Shown: positions 26,866-38,218, counted from the stretch's first letter. The stretch is 64,000 bases of DNA from Sporosarcina sp. P13 (GCF_002743055.1 NZ_PDYM01000003.1:105229-169228), one strand, 5' to 3'. Translations and numbers: made by a program. The notes: a model not told the origin generated them from the letters alone.

Positions 26866-29800
26866 ATGAACCTGATGTATCCGCAAATTATAACTGGTGC
26901 AGATTTATTGCGCGGAATAGTGAAACTAGATGAACTGGCTCCTCTTTTAAAAGAAAGAGGAGCTAGTTCCGCTGCTATCGTTAATAGTAAATTATTTGGT
27001 GTACGTTCATTTAGTACGATGCTATCGAAATATGGCATTCGCCCGGTAATCGGTCTATCTGTTAAGGTGTCGATTGCTGATGAAGATTTGCTAGTCTATA
27101 TCTATGCGCAAAATCAAGAAGGTTTCTCTAATTTATTGAAAATCAGTAGTGCAATCTCTACGCGTGAAGAGGGTAATTTACCACTTTCTTGGTTACAGGC
27201 GTACAGGCAAAGTTGTTTTGTCGTTTGTGCGCTCACGCATGCATCTTGGACCAATCACCGAAACGTAGAAGTTCTTCAGCAACTAGCAGAGGATGTAAAA
27301 CAATCGACGTTCATTGGGATCAGTCGTCCTGGTGGAGCGAGACATACTAAAGAAGATAATATAATCCAGCTAAGTGAAGAGTGTGAACTTTCCATTGTCG
27401 CTTGCCACGAAGCTCGCTTTTTACACGCAGATGATTTTCCTGCGTATGAAGTAGCCACGGCTATCCGCAAAGGGTATAAACTGAACGATTCAAAAAAACC
27501 AAAAAATCGTTTCCGACAAGCCTATTTACCGACACAAAAGACGTTTAGTGAATGGTTTGCAGATCATCCTGAATGGCTACAGAAGATGGCTGATTTATTG
27601 GATTCTTGTGAAGTGAAATTCGGGAAAGAACCGTTTCAACTACCGAAGTTTCCCGTGCAAGAAGGACAGACGCCGATTCGTTTATTGACCGAGAAATGTC
27701 AAGACGGTCTCGCGAAGCGTTTTCAATCAATGCCAATCGAATATGCAGAACGCTTACGCTATGAATTAACGATTATTGAACAGATGGGATTTACTGATTA
27801 CTTTTTGATAGTAGAAGATTATGTACGCTATGCAAAAAGTCAGCAGATTTTAGTTGGTCCAGGGCGTGGGTCTTCTGCAGGGTCGTTAGTCGCGTTTGCT
27901 CTTGGTATTACAGAAGTAGACCCAATCCAATATGGCTTACTATTTGAGCGGTTTTTGAACCCTGAACGTGTAACAATGCCGGATATAGATATCGATTTTG
28001 CTGATAATCGACGGACGGAAGTAGTAAACTACGTAGCTGATACATACGGTAAACACTATGCAGCACAGATTATTACGTTCGGCACATTATCCACGAAGGC
28101 AGTGGCTAGAAACGTAGCTAGAGTACTTGACTTTACTCCAGAAGAAGTACGTTTTATGTCTTCTGAATTAAATAGTGGCCTATCATTTAGTGAAACTATC
28201 CGCCAATCAAAAAAACTTCAGGACTGGATGGCGGTGGATCCGCGTAGAGCACGTTGGAGAGAGGCAGCAGAACGTTTAGAAGATTTGCCAAGAAATGCAT
28301 CCACTCACGCAGCGGGTGTCGTTCTTGCAGCGAATCCACTAGTCAACTATGTGCCGCTGCAAATTGGTACCGATGAAGTGTTTTTAACGCAATGGGCAAT
28401 GAAAGATGTCGAAGAAGCAGGCTTGCTGAAAATGGACTTTTTAGGTTTGCGTAATTTGACATTGCTCGATAGAATTCGTTCCATGATTGAATATAACAAC
28501 AAGCAACCCATCAACTTTGAAGAAATTCCACTTGATGATCAGAGGACCTATCGATTATTTAAAGCGGGGGACATGTCAGGCATTTTCCAATTTGAATCAC
28601 CCGGTATGCGACGTGCGTTGCAGACTATTCAACCAGATAACTTTAAAGACCTATACTCTGTAAACGCTCTATATAGACCGGGACCAATGGAGTTTATTCC
28701 GCTGTATAGTCGGCGTAAAAATGGACAAGAACAGACGAATTACGATATACCTGAGTTACAGCCAATATTGGCAGAAACGTATGGTATCATCATTTATCAA
28801 GAACAAATCATGAAAATCGCTGTCGAAATTGCTGGTTTTACGATGTCGGAAGCAGATTTGCTACGTCGTGCGATTAGTAAGAAGAACCAGCAGGTGTTGG
28901 AACAAGAACGTCAACACTTTATTGCGGGTGCAACGAAAAAAGGATTTGACCATGTCAAAGCGAATAATGTCTATAACTTAATTGTGAAATTTGCAGATTA
29001 TGGTTTTCCAAAGAGTCACGCAGTAGCTTATACATTGATTTCTTATCGTCTTGCCTTTTTTAAAGCGAATGAACCAAATATTTTTTACGCGGCCTATTTA
29101 TCTTCTCTTTCAGGTAATAAAGAGAAGACGGTGGAGCTGATTCGTGAAATTAAAGCAAAAGGTATAGAGGTGTATCCTCCATCTGTGAAGAGTAGTCGTT
29201 ATTCACATACCGTAGAAGGAAATGCGATACGCTTAGGATTAGGTGTGATTAAAGGTGTGACTTACCCTTTCTATCAACAATTAGCTGCAGCGAGAGGAAA
29301 CTGGTCTTCGATGTTTGATATGGCCATTTCACTAGGTGCCAATCATTTTAATGAAAAATCGATGATTCCGTTAATTAAAGCAGGAGCATTAGACGAGTTC
29401 GGAGAAAAACGTTCTGTTCTTTTAGCCTCAGTGGATGCTGCCCATTCCCATGCGCTATACATAGGCAATGATGCATTCAGTGATCAATTTCAATTTAATT
29501 CCCGACCGAAATATACACCGGGTGGCGCGATGGATCAGATGACCCTGCTTAGCTTCGAGCGAGATGTTTTAGGTTTTTATCTATCCGAACATCCTGTGGA
29601 ACAACTAAAACGTAATGTAATGGACCATATTCAGCCGATTGCATCATTAGTTAATTTACGCCAGGGTACGAAAGTGAAATGTATTGGATTAATCTTATCG
29701 GTCAAGCGGATACGTACAAAAAAAGGCGAAGCGATGGCGTTCTTTACACTTCAGGACGAGACAGAAGAAGTTTCGTGTACGGTGTTTCCGAAACAATATG

Positions 29801-29913
29801 CAAATTTCAGCAACTTGAATGAAAATGAATTCATTCAAGTGACAGGAAGTATTGAGTTTCGTAACCAATCATTGCAACTAATTATCGATAAGCTTGTGCC
29901 TGTAACTAGCTAA
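26866..29913 (+). CDS. dnaE: DNA polymerase III alpha subunit DnaE with an eroded PHP domain
   Basis: Replicative C-family polymerase; in Firmicutes DnaE extends RNA primers before PolC takes over. The 1015 residues are about 100 short of B. subtilis DnaE. The catalytic aspartates are in PDIDIDFADNRR (about 372-383), GPGRGSSAGSLVAF is intact, and an OB fold (KCIGLILSVKRIRTKKG) is at about 935-1010. The N-terminal PHP domain (about 1-230) lacks the usual HxH start (HLHVHSxYS), and ALTD is AIVNS, so its metal site is lost. GAGGGA precedes the ATG. It follows nrnA closely and is closed by a terminator. Confidence 0.96.
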   Translation: MNLMYPQIITGADLLRGIVKLDELAPLLKERGASSAAIVNSKLFGVRSFSTMLSKYGIRPVIGLSVKVSIADEDLLVYIYAQNQEGFSNLLKISSAISTREEGNLPLSWLQAYRQSCFVVCALTHASWTNHRNVEVLQQLAEDVKQSTFIGISRPGGARHTKEDNIIQLSEECELSIVACHEARFLHADDFPAYEVATAIRKGYKLNDSKKPKNRFRQAYLPTQKTFSEWFADHPEWLQKMADLLDSCEVKFGKEPFQLPKFPVQEGQTPIRLLTEKCQDGLAKRFQSMPIEYAERLRYELTIIEQMGFTDYFLIVEDYVRYAKSQQILVGPGRGSSAGSLVAFALGITEVDPIQYGLLFERFLNPERVTMPDIDIDFADNRRTEVVNYVADTYGKHYAAQIITFGTLSTKAVARNVARVLDFTPEEVRFMSSELNSGLSFSETIRQSKKLQDWMAVDPRRARWREAAERLEDLPRNASTHAAGVVLAANPLVNYVPLQIGTDEVFLTQWAMKDVEEAGLLKMDFLGLRNLTLLDRIRSMIEYNNKQPINFEEIPLDDQRTYRLFKAGDMSGIFQFESPGMRRALQTIQPDNFKDLYSVNALYRPGPMEFIPLYSRRKNGQEQTNYDIPELQPILAETYGIIIYQEQIMKIAVEIAGFTMSEADLLRRAISKKNQQVLEQERQHFIAGATKKGFDHVKANNVYNLIVKFADYGFPKSHAVAYTLISYRLAFFKANEPNIFYAAYLSSLSGNKEKTVELIREIKAKGIEVYPPSVKSSRYSHTVEGNAIRLGLGVIKGVTYPFYQQLAAARGNWSSMFDMAISLGANHFNEKSMIPLIKAGALDEFGEKRSVLLASVDAAHSHALYIGNDAFSDQFQFNSRPKYTPGGAMDQMTLLSFERDVLGFYLSEHPVEQLKRNVMDHIQPIASLVNLRQGTKVKCIGLILSVKRIRTKKGEAMAFFTLQDETEEVSCTVFPKQYANFSNLNENEFIQVTGSIEFRNQSLQLIIDKLVPVTS

Positions 29914-29947
29914 CATAATTATAAAAATATAACTGAAAATATATCAT

Positions 29948-29987
29948 GGTCAGTCATGGCGTAAATTGCAGAATGACTGACTATTTT
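29948..29987 (+). terminator. Intrinsic terminator after dnaE
   Basis: GGTCAGTCA-(loop of about 18)-TGACTGACT followed by ATTTTC; the loop is long. Confidence 0.6.
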
Positions 29988-30064
29988 CTACTTATTTGGA
30001 AAGCGAGCGTTCAGTCAGTTGAATAATTTTGAAAAAGAAATAACTTGAATTTTTATGTTTATGC

Positions 30065-30093
30065 TTTACGGAGTGCATTCTTTTTTGTATGCT
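30065..30093 (+). promoter_or_regulatory. Probable promoter of the gntR-accDA operon
   Basis: TTTACG (30065-30070), 17 bp spacer, TATGCT (30088-30093). The predicted start site near 30100 touches the palindrome at 30103-30115. Confidence 0.5.
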
Positions 30094-30102
30094 AGTAGTC
30101 AG

Positions 30103-30115
30103 GTGGTCTGACCAC
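30103..30115 (+). promoter_or_regulatory. GntR/FadR-type operator at the accDA operon start site
   Basis: GTGGTC-T-GACCAC, a perfect 6-1-6 palindrome of the type bound by FadR-subfamily GntR regulators (TGGTnnnACCA core). It lies 32 bp before the ATG of the GntR gene and just after the predicted -10. Confidence 0.7.
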
Positions 30116-30146
30116 TTTGCTGAACGAATGGAAAAGGAGTTCTCCA

Positions 30147-30809
30147 ATGCAAAATTCACAATCGTCATCCAAGAGATTTTTGGATATTATCGTAGAGCTG
30201 CAATCGCTGATTAAAGAACAAGGGATTCAATACGGCGATAAACTGCCTTCCGAACGCCATTTAGCGGAGAAACTGCAGGTTAGCAGAACAGCGGTCCGTG
30301 AAGCATTGCGTAGCATGGAACTGCTTGGCTTGATTAAAACAAAGCGTGGAGAAGGTACGTTTCTATCCGATTTCAAAAAGCATCAATTAGTTGAAGTTCT
30401 CTCTACGTTCATCATGCAACAAGCACGATCCGTCCAGGACGTTGTGGAAACTAGAATGATCCACGAACGAGCAGCCATTACAGCAGTGACGCAACAACCA
30501 GAGCTGCTACTGTTGCCAGTATGGAAGGGTATGCAGAGCAAATTAACTGAAGAGGACGCAGTTTTCTTACGTGAAGATATGGTACGTGAAACAATCATTG
30601 CTACAGAAAATCGGCTATCGTTAAAAATTTGGTTTTTACTGAAACAATACAGTGGGGTTTCTTTCGATGTCGCTATCACAGAAAAAGAAGAAATAGCGAT
30701 TGTAAGCGAGTTACTGGATGAAATGATGGCAGGTAATACAAAGCAGGCTTTAGCTTGCTATGAACAATGGATGAACAGAGTTGAGGGAGAAAGAAGGGAA
30801 ATTGAATGA
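30147..30809 (+). CDS. FadR-subfamily GntR transcriptional regulator leading the accDA operon
   Basis: Predicted DNA-binding regulator of 220 residues. The N-terminal winged helix (about 15-75) is classic Gnt[45 protein letters not shown]. The C-terminal part is helical like an FCD domain, but the expected metal-binding histidines are not evident ([21 protein letters not shown]). ATG 30147 follows AAAAGGAG. Its stop overlaps the accD start (ATGA), so regulator and carboxylase genes are cotranscribed. With the palindrome at the start site, autoregulation and control of acetyl-CoA carboxylase are likely. The ligand is unknown; an acyl-CoA or malonyl-CoA is a guess. Confidence 0.88.
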   Translation: MQNSQSSSKRFLDIIVELQSLIKEQGIQYGDKLPSERHLAEKLQVSRTAVREALRSMELLGLIKTKRGEGTFLSDFKKHQLVEVLSTFIMQQARSVQDVVETRMIHERAAITAVTQQPELLLLPVWKGMQSKLTEEDAVFLREDMVRETIIATENRLSLKIWFLLKQYSGVSFDVAITEKEEIAIVSELLDEMMAGNTKQALACYEQWMNRVEGERREIE

Positions 30810-31678
30810 GTATCCGACAATTATTTAAAAAGAAATCTAAAGAAGAAAATCATACAATGACATCTGAAAAAAGTAAAAATGATGTACCTGAAGGAATTAT
30901 GACTAAATGTCCGGAGTGTAAACACGTTATTTTAACAAAGGATCTTCAGAAGAATGGTAAAGTTTGTCCTTCTTGTCAACACCATTATAAAATGACAGCA
31001 CAAGAACGGGTCGAGCATTTATTTGACGAGGATAGTTTTGAATCGATGGACGACCATTTGAAAACGGAAAACCCACTCGATTTTCCTGGGTATACAGAAA
31101 AAGTTCAAGCGGATGGTGAAGCGACTGGTTTAAACGAAGCGGTACTGACAGGAGTCGGTCGCATTCAAGGAAAACAAGTAGCCGTCGCTATTATGGATGC
31201 ACATTTCCGTATGGGGTCTATGGGATCTGTTGTAGGTGAGAAAATCACTAGAGCTGTAGAAAAAGCAAGCCAATTAGGAATTCCTATGTTGATATTCTCC
31301 GCAAGTGGAGGGGCTAGGATGCAAGAAGGCGTTCTCAGTTTGATGCAAATGGCAAAAGTAAGCGTAGCATTAGAACGTCATGCTGAAAAAGGGCTGTTAT
31401 ATATTTCTATCATGACCTATCCAACGACAGGCGGTGTCTCGGCTAGTTTTGCCTCTGTTGGAGATATTAATCTAGCAGAACCAAAAGCACTTATTGGTTT
31501 CGCAGGTCGTCGTGTAATTGAGCAGACCGTACGGGAAAAACTGCCTGAGGATTTCCAAACAGCAGAATTTTTGCTGAGCCACGGACAAGTAGATGCAGTC
31601 GTTCACCGCAATGATTTGCCAGATATGCTGAATACAATCGTTAAGCTTCACGCGGGAAAGGAGATCAATCCAGTATGA
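30806..31678 (+). CDS. accD: Acetyl-CoA carboxylase carboxyltransferase beta subunit
   Basis: With AccA it transfers the carboxyl group from biotin to acetyl-CoA, making malonyl-CoA for fatty acid synthesis. The 290 residues carry the N-terminal four-cysteine zinc ribbon (CPEC...CPSC, about 34-57) and the crotonase-fold carboxyltransferase core with [13 protein letters not shown] and [14 protein letters not shown]. The N-terminal tail ([16 protein letters not shown]) is typical. The start overlaps the GntR stop and the stop overlaps the accA start, so translation is probably coupled. AccB and AccC are encoded elsewhere. Confidence 0.97.
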   Translation: MSIRQLFKKKSKEENHTMTSEKSKNDVPEGIMTKCPECKHVILTKDLQKNGKVCPSCQHHYKMTAQERVEHLFDEDSFESMDDHLKTENPLDFPGYTEKVQADGEATGLNEAVLTGVGRIQGKQVAVAIMDAHFRMGSMGSVVGEKITRAVEKASQLGIPMLIFSASGGARMQEGVLSLMQMAKVSVALERHAEKGLLYISIMTYPTTGGVSASFASVGDINLAEPKALIGFAGRRVIEQTVREKLPEDFQTAEFLLSHGQVDAVVHRNDLPDMLNTIVKLHAGKEINPV

Positions 31679-32628
31679 GTAAAACACTAGCATTTGAAGA
31701 ACCTATCGTGAAATTGCGTGAAAAGATTAATGAATTAGAAGAATATACGGCAATGAATGACGTAGACTTATCTTCTGAAATTAGTAACTTAAAAAATCGT
31801 TTGGCAAAGTTGGAAAAAGATATTTATGAAAGTATGGATCCGTGGGACCGCGTGCAAGTCGCTCGGCACCCTGCAAGACCGACTACGACAGATTATATTC
31901 AATACCTGTTCGAAGACTTTATCGAGTTCCATGGTGACCGCAACTTTGGTGATGATGAAGCGATCGTTGGCGGAATTGCATCTTTCGAGGAAATGCCGAT
32001 TACGATCATTGGTCACCAGCGTGGTAAAGATACAAAAGAAAATGTTAGACGGAATTTCGGTATGCCCCATCCAGAAGGTTATCGCAAAGCACTTCGTTTA
32101 ATGAAACAAGCAGAAAAGTTTCGTCGTCCAATTATTTGTTTCATTGATACGAAAGGTGCTTATCCTGGTAAAGCCGCAGAAGAGCGTGGACAAAGTGAAG
32201 CAATTGCGCGAAACCTAGTGGAGATGGCAGGATTAAAAGTTCCTGTAATTTCTATCGTAATTGGTGAAGGCGGAAGTGGTGGTGCGCTAGCATTAGGAGT
32301 GGCAAATCATGTTCATATGCTTGAAAACTCTACGTACTCCGTTATTTCTCCAGAAGGTGCTGCATCTATTTTATGGAAAGACCCATCGCTCTCTAAGCAG
32401 GCTGCAGAAGCGATGAAAATCACTGCACCTGATTTAAAGGGAATGAACATCATCGATGAAATCATTCCTGAAGTAATGGGTGGTGCACATCGGGATCCTA
32501 GCCGACAGGCAACGGAAATCCGTGATACATTACGTAGATCATTAAAAGTATTAGGCGAATTGACAACAGAAGAATTACTGGATAATCGCTATGAGAAATT
32601 CCGCACAATCGGCATATTTTCAGAATAA
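31675..32628 (+). CDS. accA: Acetyl-CoA carboxylase carboxyltransferase alpha subunit
   Basis: Partner of AccD in the A2B2 carboxyltransferase. The 317 residues have the N-terminal coiled-coil ([20 protein letters not shown]), [27 protein letters not shown] and the acyl-CoA-binding [40 protein letters not shown]. Length and motifs are standard. ATG overlaps the accD stop (ATGA). A short terminator-like hairpin follows, separating this operon from pfkA. Confidence 0.97.
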   Translation: MSKTLAFEEPIVKLREKINELEEYTAMNDVDLSSEISNLKNRLAKLEKDIYESMDPWDRVQVARHPARPTTTDYIQYLFEDFIEFHGDRNFGDDEAIVGGIASFEEMPITIIGHQRGKDTKENVRRNFGMPHPEGYRKALRLMKQAEKFRRPIICFIDTKGAYPGKAAEERGQSEAIARNLVEMAGLKVPVISIVIGEGGSGGALALGVANHVHMLENSTYSVISPEGAASILWKDPSLSKQAAEAMKITAPDLKGMNIIDEIIPEVMGGAHRDPSRQATEIRDTLRRSLKVLGELTTEELLDNRYEKFRTIGIFSE

Positions 32629-32656
32629 AAGATGCGGGAAACCGCATCTTTTCATC
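32627..32656 (+). terminator. Hairpin terminator between accA and pfkA
   Basis: AAAAGATGCGG-gaaa-CCGCATCTTTT, perfect 11-bp stem with GNRA loop beginning inside the accA stop codon. T-run is short, so readthrough into pfkA is possible. Confidence 0.75.
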
Positions 32657-32675
32657 ATTACATATGACGTTTTAA

Positions 32676-33653
<978 letters not shown>

Positions 33654-33691
33654 TTTGTCACAGTCTATATGACACAGAGGAGCGATAAGTA

Positions 33692-35452
33692 GTGAGAAAG
33701 ACGAAAATTGTCTGTACAATCGGCCCAGCAAGTGAATCTTATGAAACACTAGGGAAGCTGATTGACGCAGGGATGAATGTAGCACGATTAAACTTCTCCC
33801 ATGGCACCCAAGATGAACATAAAGTACGAATTGAAAGAATTCGTGAAGTAGCAAAAGAAAAAGGCAAAGTCGTTGGGATTTTACTTGATACGAAGGGTCC
33901 TGAAATTCGTACGCATAAAATGGCAAACGGCCAAATTGAGTTAGTTAGAGGGCAATCCGTTGATATTTCAATGGAAGAAGTTCTAGGAACAGAAAAAGTC
34001 TTCTCAGTAACTTATGAAGAATTGATTAAAGATGTGGATCGCGGGTCATTCGTCTTGCTGGATGACGGATTGATTGAACTTGAAGTAACAGGCAAAGATC
34101 AAGAAAATGGTTTGATCCATACAAAAGTTATTAATGCAGGACCATTAAAAGACAATAAAGGTGTTAACGTACCGAATGTTTCGGTTCAGCTACCTGGAAT
34201 TACCGATAAAGATAAAGAAGATATTTTATTTGGAATTGAACAAGGTGTAGATTTCATCGCGGCTTCATTCGTCCGTCGTGCAACAGATGTTATGGAAATC
34301 CGTGAATTGTTGGAGAAAAACAATGGCAACAAAATCCATATCGTACCGAAAATCGAAAACCAAGAAGGTGTTGATAACTTGGATGAGATTCTTCAATTAT
34401 CAGATGGATTAATGGTTGCACGTGGGGATTTAGGCGTAGAAATTCCGGCTGAAGAAGTCCCTCTGGTGCAAAAAATGATGATAAGAAAATGTAATCAATA
34501 TGGTAAGCCGGTTATTACCGCAACACAAATGTTGGATTCTATGCAAAGAAATCCCCGACCGACACGCGCGGAATCGAGTGATGTGGCAAACGCTATTTTA
34601 GATGGATCGGATGCAATCATGCTTTCTGGAGAAACAGCTGCAGGGTTATATCCAGTAGAATCAGTGGAAGTTATGTGTAAAATTGCATTATCTACAGAAG
34701 AGTCAATGGATTTCAAATCTGTAGTATCTACACGTTCTAGAGAAAAAGAAGGTAATTTAACAGAGGCTATTGGACAAGCGGCTGCTTACACGGCATTGAA
34801 TCTTAATGTGAAAGCGATTTTAGCGCCAACAGAAAGTGGTCAAACTGCTGGAATGATCGCGAAATATAGACCAGGAGTTCCAATTATTGCGGTTACACGT
34901 TCTGAAGAGATTTGTAGTAAGTTAACATTGATTTGGGGTGTTTATCCGATTGTCGGGAAAAAGGCACTAGATATCGATGGGATTCTTCAAGAATCAGTTG
35001 AAGAAAGTGTTAAACATCAATATGTTACTCATGGTGATGTTGTAATTATTACAGCGGGTGTACCAGTAGGAAAAGCAGGTACGACTAACTTGATGAAATT
35101 GCACGTAATTGGTGATTTAATCGGACGCGGACAAGGTATTGGTAAAAACATTGCGTTCGGTAAAGCTAAAATCATTAGTTCCGCTAGAGAAGCATTATCC
35201 CTAGTGAACGAAGGTGATATCATCGTTACTCATGCAACGGATCGTGATATGTACGCGGCTCTTGAAAAATGTGGAGGTATCATTACAGAAACAGCCGGCT
35301 TGACTAGTCATGCAGCAATAGTTGGACTTAGTTTAGGTATTCCTGTAATCGTAGGTGTGGAAAATATTACCTCTGTAATTAAAAACGGCAGTGATATTAC
35401 GATGGATGCAGCAACTGGCGTTATTTATAATGGTCATGCAAAAGTATTGTAA
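33692..35452 (+). CDS. pyk: Pyruvate kinase with C-terminal PEP-utiliser domain
   Basis: Final step of glycolysis (PEP plus ADP to pyruvate plus ATP). The 586 residues are longer than the usual 470: the standard A, B and C domains (about 1-473) are followed by an extra domain with the PEP-utilising signature [28 protein letters not shown] (about 528-556). Bacillus and Geobacillus pyruvate kinases share this tail. Active-site motifs include [18 protein letters not shown], and the family stretch [17 protein letters not shown] start has GAGGAGC upstream. A terminator follows. Confidence 0.97.
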   Translation: MRKTKIVCTIGPASESYETLGKLIDAGMNVARLNFSHGTQDEHKVRIERIREVAKEKGKVVGILLDTKGPEIRTHKMANGQIELVRGQSVDISMEEVLGTEKVFSVTYEELIKDVDRGSFVLLDDGLIELEVTGKDQENGLIHTKVINAGPLKDNKGVNVPNVSVQLPGITDKDKEDILFGIEQGVDFIAASFVRRATDVMEIRELLEKNNGNKIHIVPKIENQEGVDNLDEILQLSDGLMVARGDLGVEIPAEEVPLVQKMMIRKCNQYGKPVITATQMLDSMQRNPRPTRAESSDVANAILDGSDAIMLSGETAAGLYPVESVEVMCKIALSTEESMDFKSVVSTRSREKEGNLTEAIGQAAAYTALNLNVKAILAPTESGQTAGMIAKYRPGVPIIAVTRSEEICSKLTLIWGVYPIVGKKALDIDGILQESVEESVKHQYVTHGDVVIITAGVPVGKAGTTNLMKLHVIGDLIGRGQGIGKNIAFGKAKIISSAREALSLVNEGDIIVTHATDRDMYAALEKCGGIITETAGLTSHAAIVGLSLGIPVIVGVENITSVIKNGSDITMDAATGVIYNGHAKVL

Positions 35453-35460
35453 AACATATG

Positions 35461-35494
35461 GACCGCTATTCTCATAAAGAGAGGGCGGTCTTTT
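35461..35494 (+). terminator. Intrinsic terminator after pyk
   Basis: GACCGC...GGGCGGTC stem followed by TTTT, directly upstream of the fxsA ribosome binding site. Confidence 0.7.
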
Positions 35495-35506
35495 GGGGGT
35501 TTTTAT

Positions 35507-35890
35507 ATGAAATGGCTAGCGGCTCTTTTCATTATTGTTCCGACAGCTGAATTAGCACTACTAATGGTGTCGGGTAAAACGCTTGGGATCCTTCCCACAA
35601 TTTTTATCATTATTGCGACGGGGATAGGTGGAGCTTATTTAGCAAAAAAACAAGGGCTACGAGCATGGCGAGATCTTCAATATCGTCTGGTAAATAAAGA
35701 GACACCGGGAAAAGCGCTTGTCGATAGTGTTTGCATATTATTTGGTGGGTTACTTCTATTAATGCCGGGATTTTTGACAGATTTAGTAGGTCTTTTATTG
35801 TTGTTTAGTGGCCCGCGTAAACTTCTATATCCGTTTATTGTAAAATGGCTTTATAATAAGATAAGAAGTGGTCAAATTCGTGTCATGTAA
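35507..35890 (+). CDS. fxsA: FxsA family membrane protein
   Basis: Small inner-membrane protein (127 residues) of the FxsA/YtzA family, named for relieving phage T7 exclusion in E. coli; its normal role is unclear. Segments at about 3-22, 26-46 and 77-101 are hydrophobic, with GxxxAKKQGLRAWRDLQ after the second segment and MPGFLTDLVGLLLLFSGPRKLL near the end, both typical. Its 3' end overlaps the convergent ytvI-like gene by eight bases. The T-rich, GGGGG site upstream of ATG is adequate. Confidence 0.85.
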   Translation: MKWLAALFIIVPTAELALLMVSGKTLGILPTIFIIIATGIGGAYLAKKQGLRAWRDLQYRLVNKETPGKALVDSVCILFGGLLLLMPGFLTDLVGLLLLFSGPRKLLYPFIVKWLYNKIRSGQIRVM

Positions 35891-36848
35891 AAGTTGGATG
35901 TTCTTTTACTTTCAATGCAAGAAAAAGAAAAAATGGTAAAAATAAAACACCGTATAGACCGAACAAGTAAACAGCACAGGCAGTGATCAGAAATGAGTGG
36001 ACCGTACGCAATTTAAAAGTATGCGCCCATAAATATGATTCGGTCATCTGTCGTGTAATAAGTAAAGTGATGTATAAAATTAACAGTCCGATGGCTAACT
36101 GTAAGTGATCTACGTAAAATGTAAACACAATCATTGGTAAAAATACAAGCCCGATGCCTAAAAAAGGTATACTATCTACTAATGAAATTAAAAATGCTTT
36201 TGTAAGGTAAGACTCGAAATTTAATAACCAGAATCCGATGCTCATAAGAATAAAGGTAACAAAAAATAACCGAAGTTGAACTGAGAAGAAATGACCCATC
36301 AAACGACTTGCCTTTGAAAATATACGCTTAGCGGCAGGTCTGAAGCTTTTGGGGAAATATACTAGAAACCAAAAACGATTCATTGCGCTTTCGCGTAAAG
36401 CGAAAAAAAACGCGATGATAAACATGAATGTACTAAACAATTGTTGGAAGATCTTTTGAATGAAACTGATGAATCCTTCTACTGCATCATGACTAGATTG
36501 AATGAAATTTTCCGCTACATCATTTATATTCCAGCCCTTTACATCTACCATCTCTAAAATTAAAATAAGCTGATCTTCTATCGTCCAAATAACAGAAATA
36601 AAGCCGTTTATCAGTAAGAATATAAACGCATATAACAGAAATGACAGCATGGCCATGACGACTAACGTTGCTAAAAATGCAGGTAGTCTAGTAAGTGAAA
36701 TTAATGAATTTACTAGAGGAGCCGCAAAAAAAGCTAAAATTATTGCGAATCCAATAGGCGGAATTATGAGTATGAAAAGTACGATGGTTAACGCGGGTAA
36801 CCATTGACGTGAGTAGGTTTGTAAACGTTTTGAGTCGATGGAGAACAT
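35883..36848 (-). CDS. AI-2E/YtvI-like multispanning membrane protein
   Basis: Predicted integral membrane protein (321 residues from this start) of the AI-2E transporter family, whose B. subtilis relative here is the sporulation protein YtvI. Seven or eight hydrophobic segments are visible, plus the family landmark DSIPFLGIGLVFLPMIV and LLILYITLLITRQMTESY near the C-terminus. The frame continues to a GTG at 36905 without a ribosome binding site; ATG 36848 has only AAAGGA at a long spacing, so the start is uncertain. It is convergent with fxsA and divergent from citZ. Substrate unknown. Confidence 0.75.
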   Translation of the reverse strand: MFSIDSKRLQTYSRQWLPALTIVLFILIIPPIGFAIILAFFAAPLVNSLISLTRLPAFLATLVVMAMLSFLLYAFIFLLINGFISVIWTIEDQLILILEMVDVKGWNINDVAENFIQSSHDAVEGFISFIQKIFQQLFSTFMFIIAFFFALRESAMNRFWFLVYFPKSFRPAAKRIFSKASRLMGHFFSVQLRLFFVTFILMSIGFWLLNFESYLTKAFLISLVDSIPFLGIGLVFLPMIVFTFYVDHLQLAIGLLILYITLLITRQMTESYLWAHTFKLRTVHSFLITACAVYLFGLYGVLFLPFFLFLALKVKEHPTFT

Positions 36849-36900
36849 GTATATTTGTCCATTCCTTTCGAATAAATATAAATAAAAATTGCCTTTACCA

Positions 36901-36929
36901 TTCACAAAACCGTAAAAGTTGCTTATAAT
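36901..36929 (+). promoter_or_regulatory. citZ promoter
   Basis: TTCACA (36901-36906), 17 bp spacer, TATAAT (36924-36929); start site expected near 36936. A leader of about 95 nt follows, with an inverted repeat TGGCC...GGCCA (36970-37006) of unknown role and no T-run. Confidence 0.6.
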
Positions 36930-36935
36930 GAAATT

Positions 36936-36949
36936 TGTAAGCGTTTTTA
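36936..36949 (+). promoter_or_regulatory. CcpA cre site at citZ
   Basis: TGTAAGCGTTTTTA matches the cre consensus TGWAANCGNTNWCA at all but the second-last base, and overlaps the predicted start site, a position for glucose repression. CcpA control of citZ is established in B. subtilis. Confidence 0.65.
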
Positions 36950-37031
36950 GATAAAAATATAATTAGCAGTTGGCCGTCATTCTCACCTAGCTTCTGGGGG
37001 ATGGCCAGACTGGGAAGAAGGAGAGAATATC

Positions 37032-38147
37032 ATGACAGCAACAAAAGGATTGGAAGGTATCGTTGCAGCACAATCTCAAATCAGTTCAATAATCGATGAC
37101 ACTCTTACATATGTAGGTTATGGCATCGACGATCTGGCGGAAAATGCTAGTTTTGAAGAGGTTGTTTATCTTCTGTGGCATAAGCGTCTACCAAGTGTAA
37201 GCGAACTTGCTGAGCTAAAGCAGCAACTAGAAGATAATGCAGAAATTCCACAAGGTGTGATTGATCACTTCAAAACATATCCAATCGACAAAGTGCACCC
37301 AATGGCAGCACTTCGTACAGCAGTATCACTTCTAGGATTGTATGATGATAAAGCTGAAGATATGTCGCCAGAAGAAAATTATAATAAAGCAATTAAGCTT
37401 CAAGCTAAAGTTGCTACAGTTGTAACTGCTTTTACACGTATCAGAAAAGGTCAAGAGCCAGTAGCACCTAAAAAAGGTCTTAGCTATGCGGCAAACTTCC
37501 TTTACATGCTTTCTGGGGAAGAGCCTGCTGATATCGCTGAAGAAGCATTCAACAAAGCACTTGTATTACACGCAGACCACGAGTTGAACGCATCTACGTT
37601 CACTGCACGTGTTTGTGTGGCAACTCTCTCTGATATGTATTCAGGTGTAACTGCTGCAATTGGTGCTCTTAAAGGACCACTTCACGGTGGTGCAAACGAA
37701 GCAGTTATGAATATGCTAATGGAAATCGGTGACGAAGATAATGTCGAGCCGTATATTCGTGAAAAACTCGAGAATAAAGAAAAAATCATGGGCTTTGGTC
37801 ACCGTGTATACCGTTCTGGCGATCCACGTGCAAAGCATTTACGTGAAATGTCTAAAAAGTTAACTGCTCTTCGTGGTGAAGAAAAGTACTACAAGATGTC
37901 TGAAAAAATCGAAGCAATTGTAACAGGCGAAAAGAAATTGCCGCCAAATGTTGATTTCTACTCCGCTTCGGTATATCATTCATTAGACATCGATCATGAT
38001 ATTTTCACACCTATTTTTGCTGTTTCTCGTTTCTCAGGATGGATTGCACATATTCTTGAGCAATACGAAAACAACCGCTTGATCCGTCCGCGTGCTGAGT
38101 ACGTAGGACCAGGCATGCAGAAATATGTCCCAATCAATGAACGATAA
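37032..38147 (+). CDS. citZ: Citrate synthase
   Basis: Condenses acetyl-CoA and oxaloacetate at entry to the TCA cycle. The 371 residues start [20 protein letters not shown]. Catalytic residues lie in [10 protein letters not shown] (His), GFGHRVYR (His) and [12 protein letters not shown] (Asp). The first gene of citZ-icd-mdh, as in Bacillus. GAAGGAGAG precedes the ATG. The promoter overlaps a cre box, so carbon catabolite repression is expected. No terminator lies before icd, but a strong stem-loop does. Confidence 0.97.
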   Translation: MTATKGLEGIVAAQSQISSIIDDTLTYVGYGIDDLAENASFEEVVYLLWHKRLPSVSELAELKQQLEDNAEIPQGVIDHFKTYPIDKVHPMAALRTAVSLLGLYDDKAEDMSPEENYNKAIKLQAKVATVVTAFTRIRKGQEPVAPKKGLSYAANFLYMLSGEEPADIAEEAFNKALVLHADHELNASTFTARVCVATLSDMYSGVTAAIGALKGPLHGGANEAVMNMLMEIGDEDNVEPYIREKLENKEKIMGFGHRVYRSGDPRAKHLREMSKKLTALRGEEKYYKMSEKIEAIVTGEKKLPPNVDFYSASVYHSLDIDHDIFTPIFAVSRFSGWIAHILEQYENNRLIRPRAEYVGPGMQKYVPINER

Positions 38148-38161
38148 AAACTAGTAAATTC

Positions 38162-38190
38162 GTGGGGCGGTATCTCGTATACCGGCCCAC
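38162..38190 (+). other. Intercistronic stem-loop between citZ and icd
   Basis: GTGGGGCGGTAT-ctcgt-ATACCGGCCCAC, a 12-bp stem with one mismatch, no T-run. It may stabilise or separate the citZ message rather than terminate it. Confidence 0.7.
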
Positions 38191-38218
38191 TGATTTTGAA
38201 ATCAGGAGGATATCAATA

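Noticed and set aside
36970..37006. Inverted repeat in the citZ leader as a terminator
   Set aside because: No T-run follows; kept only as a leader note because its role is unclear.
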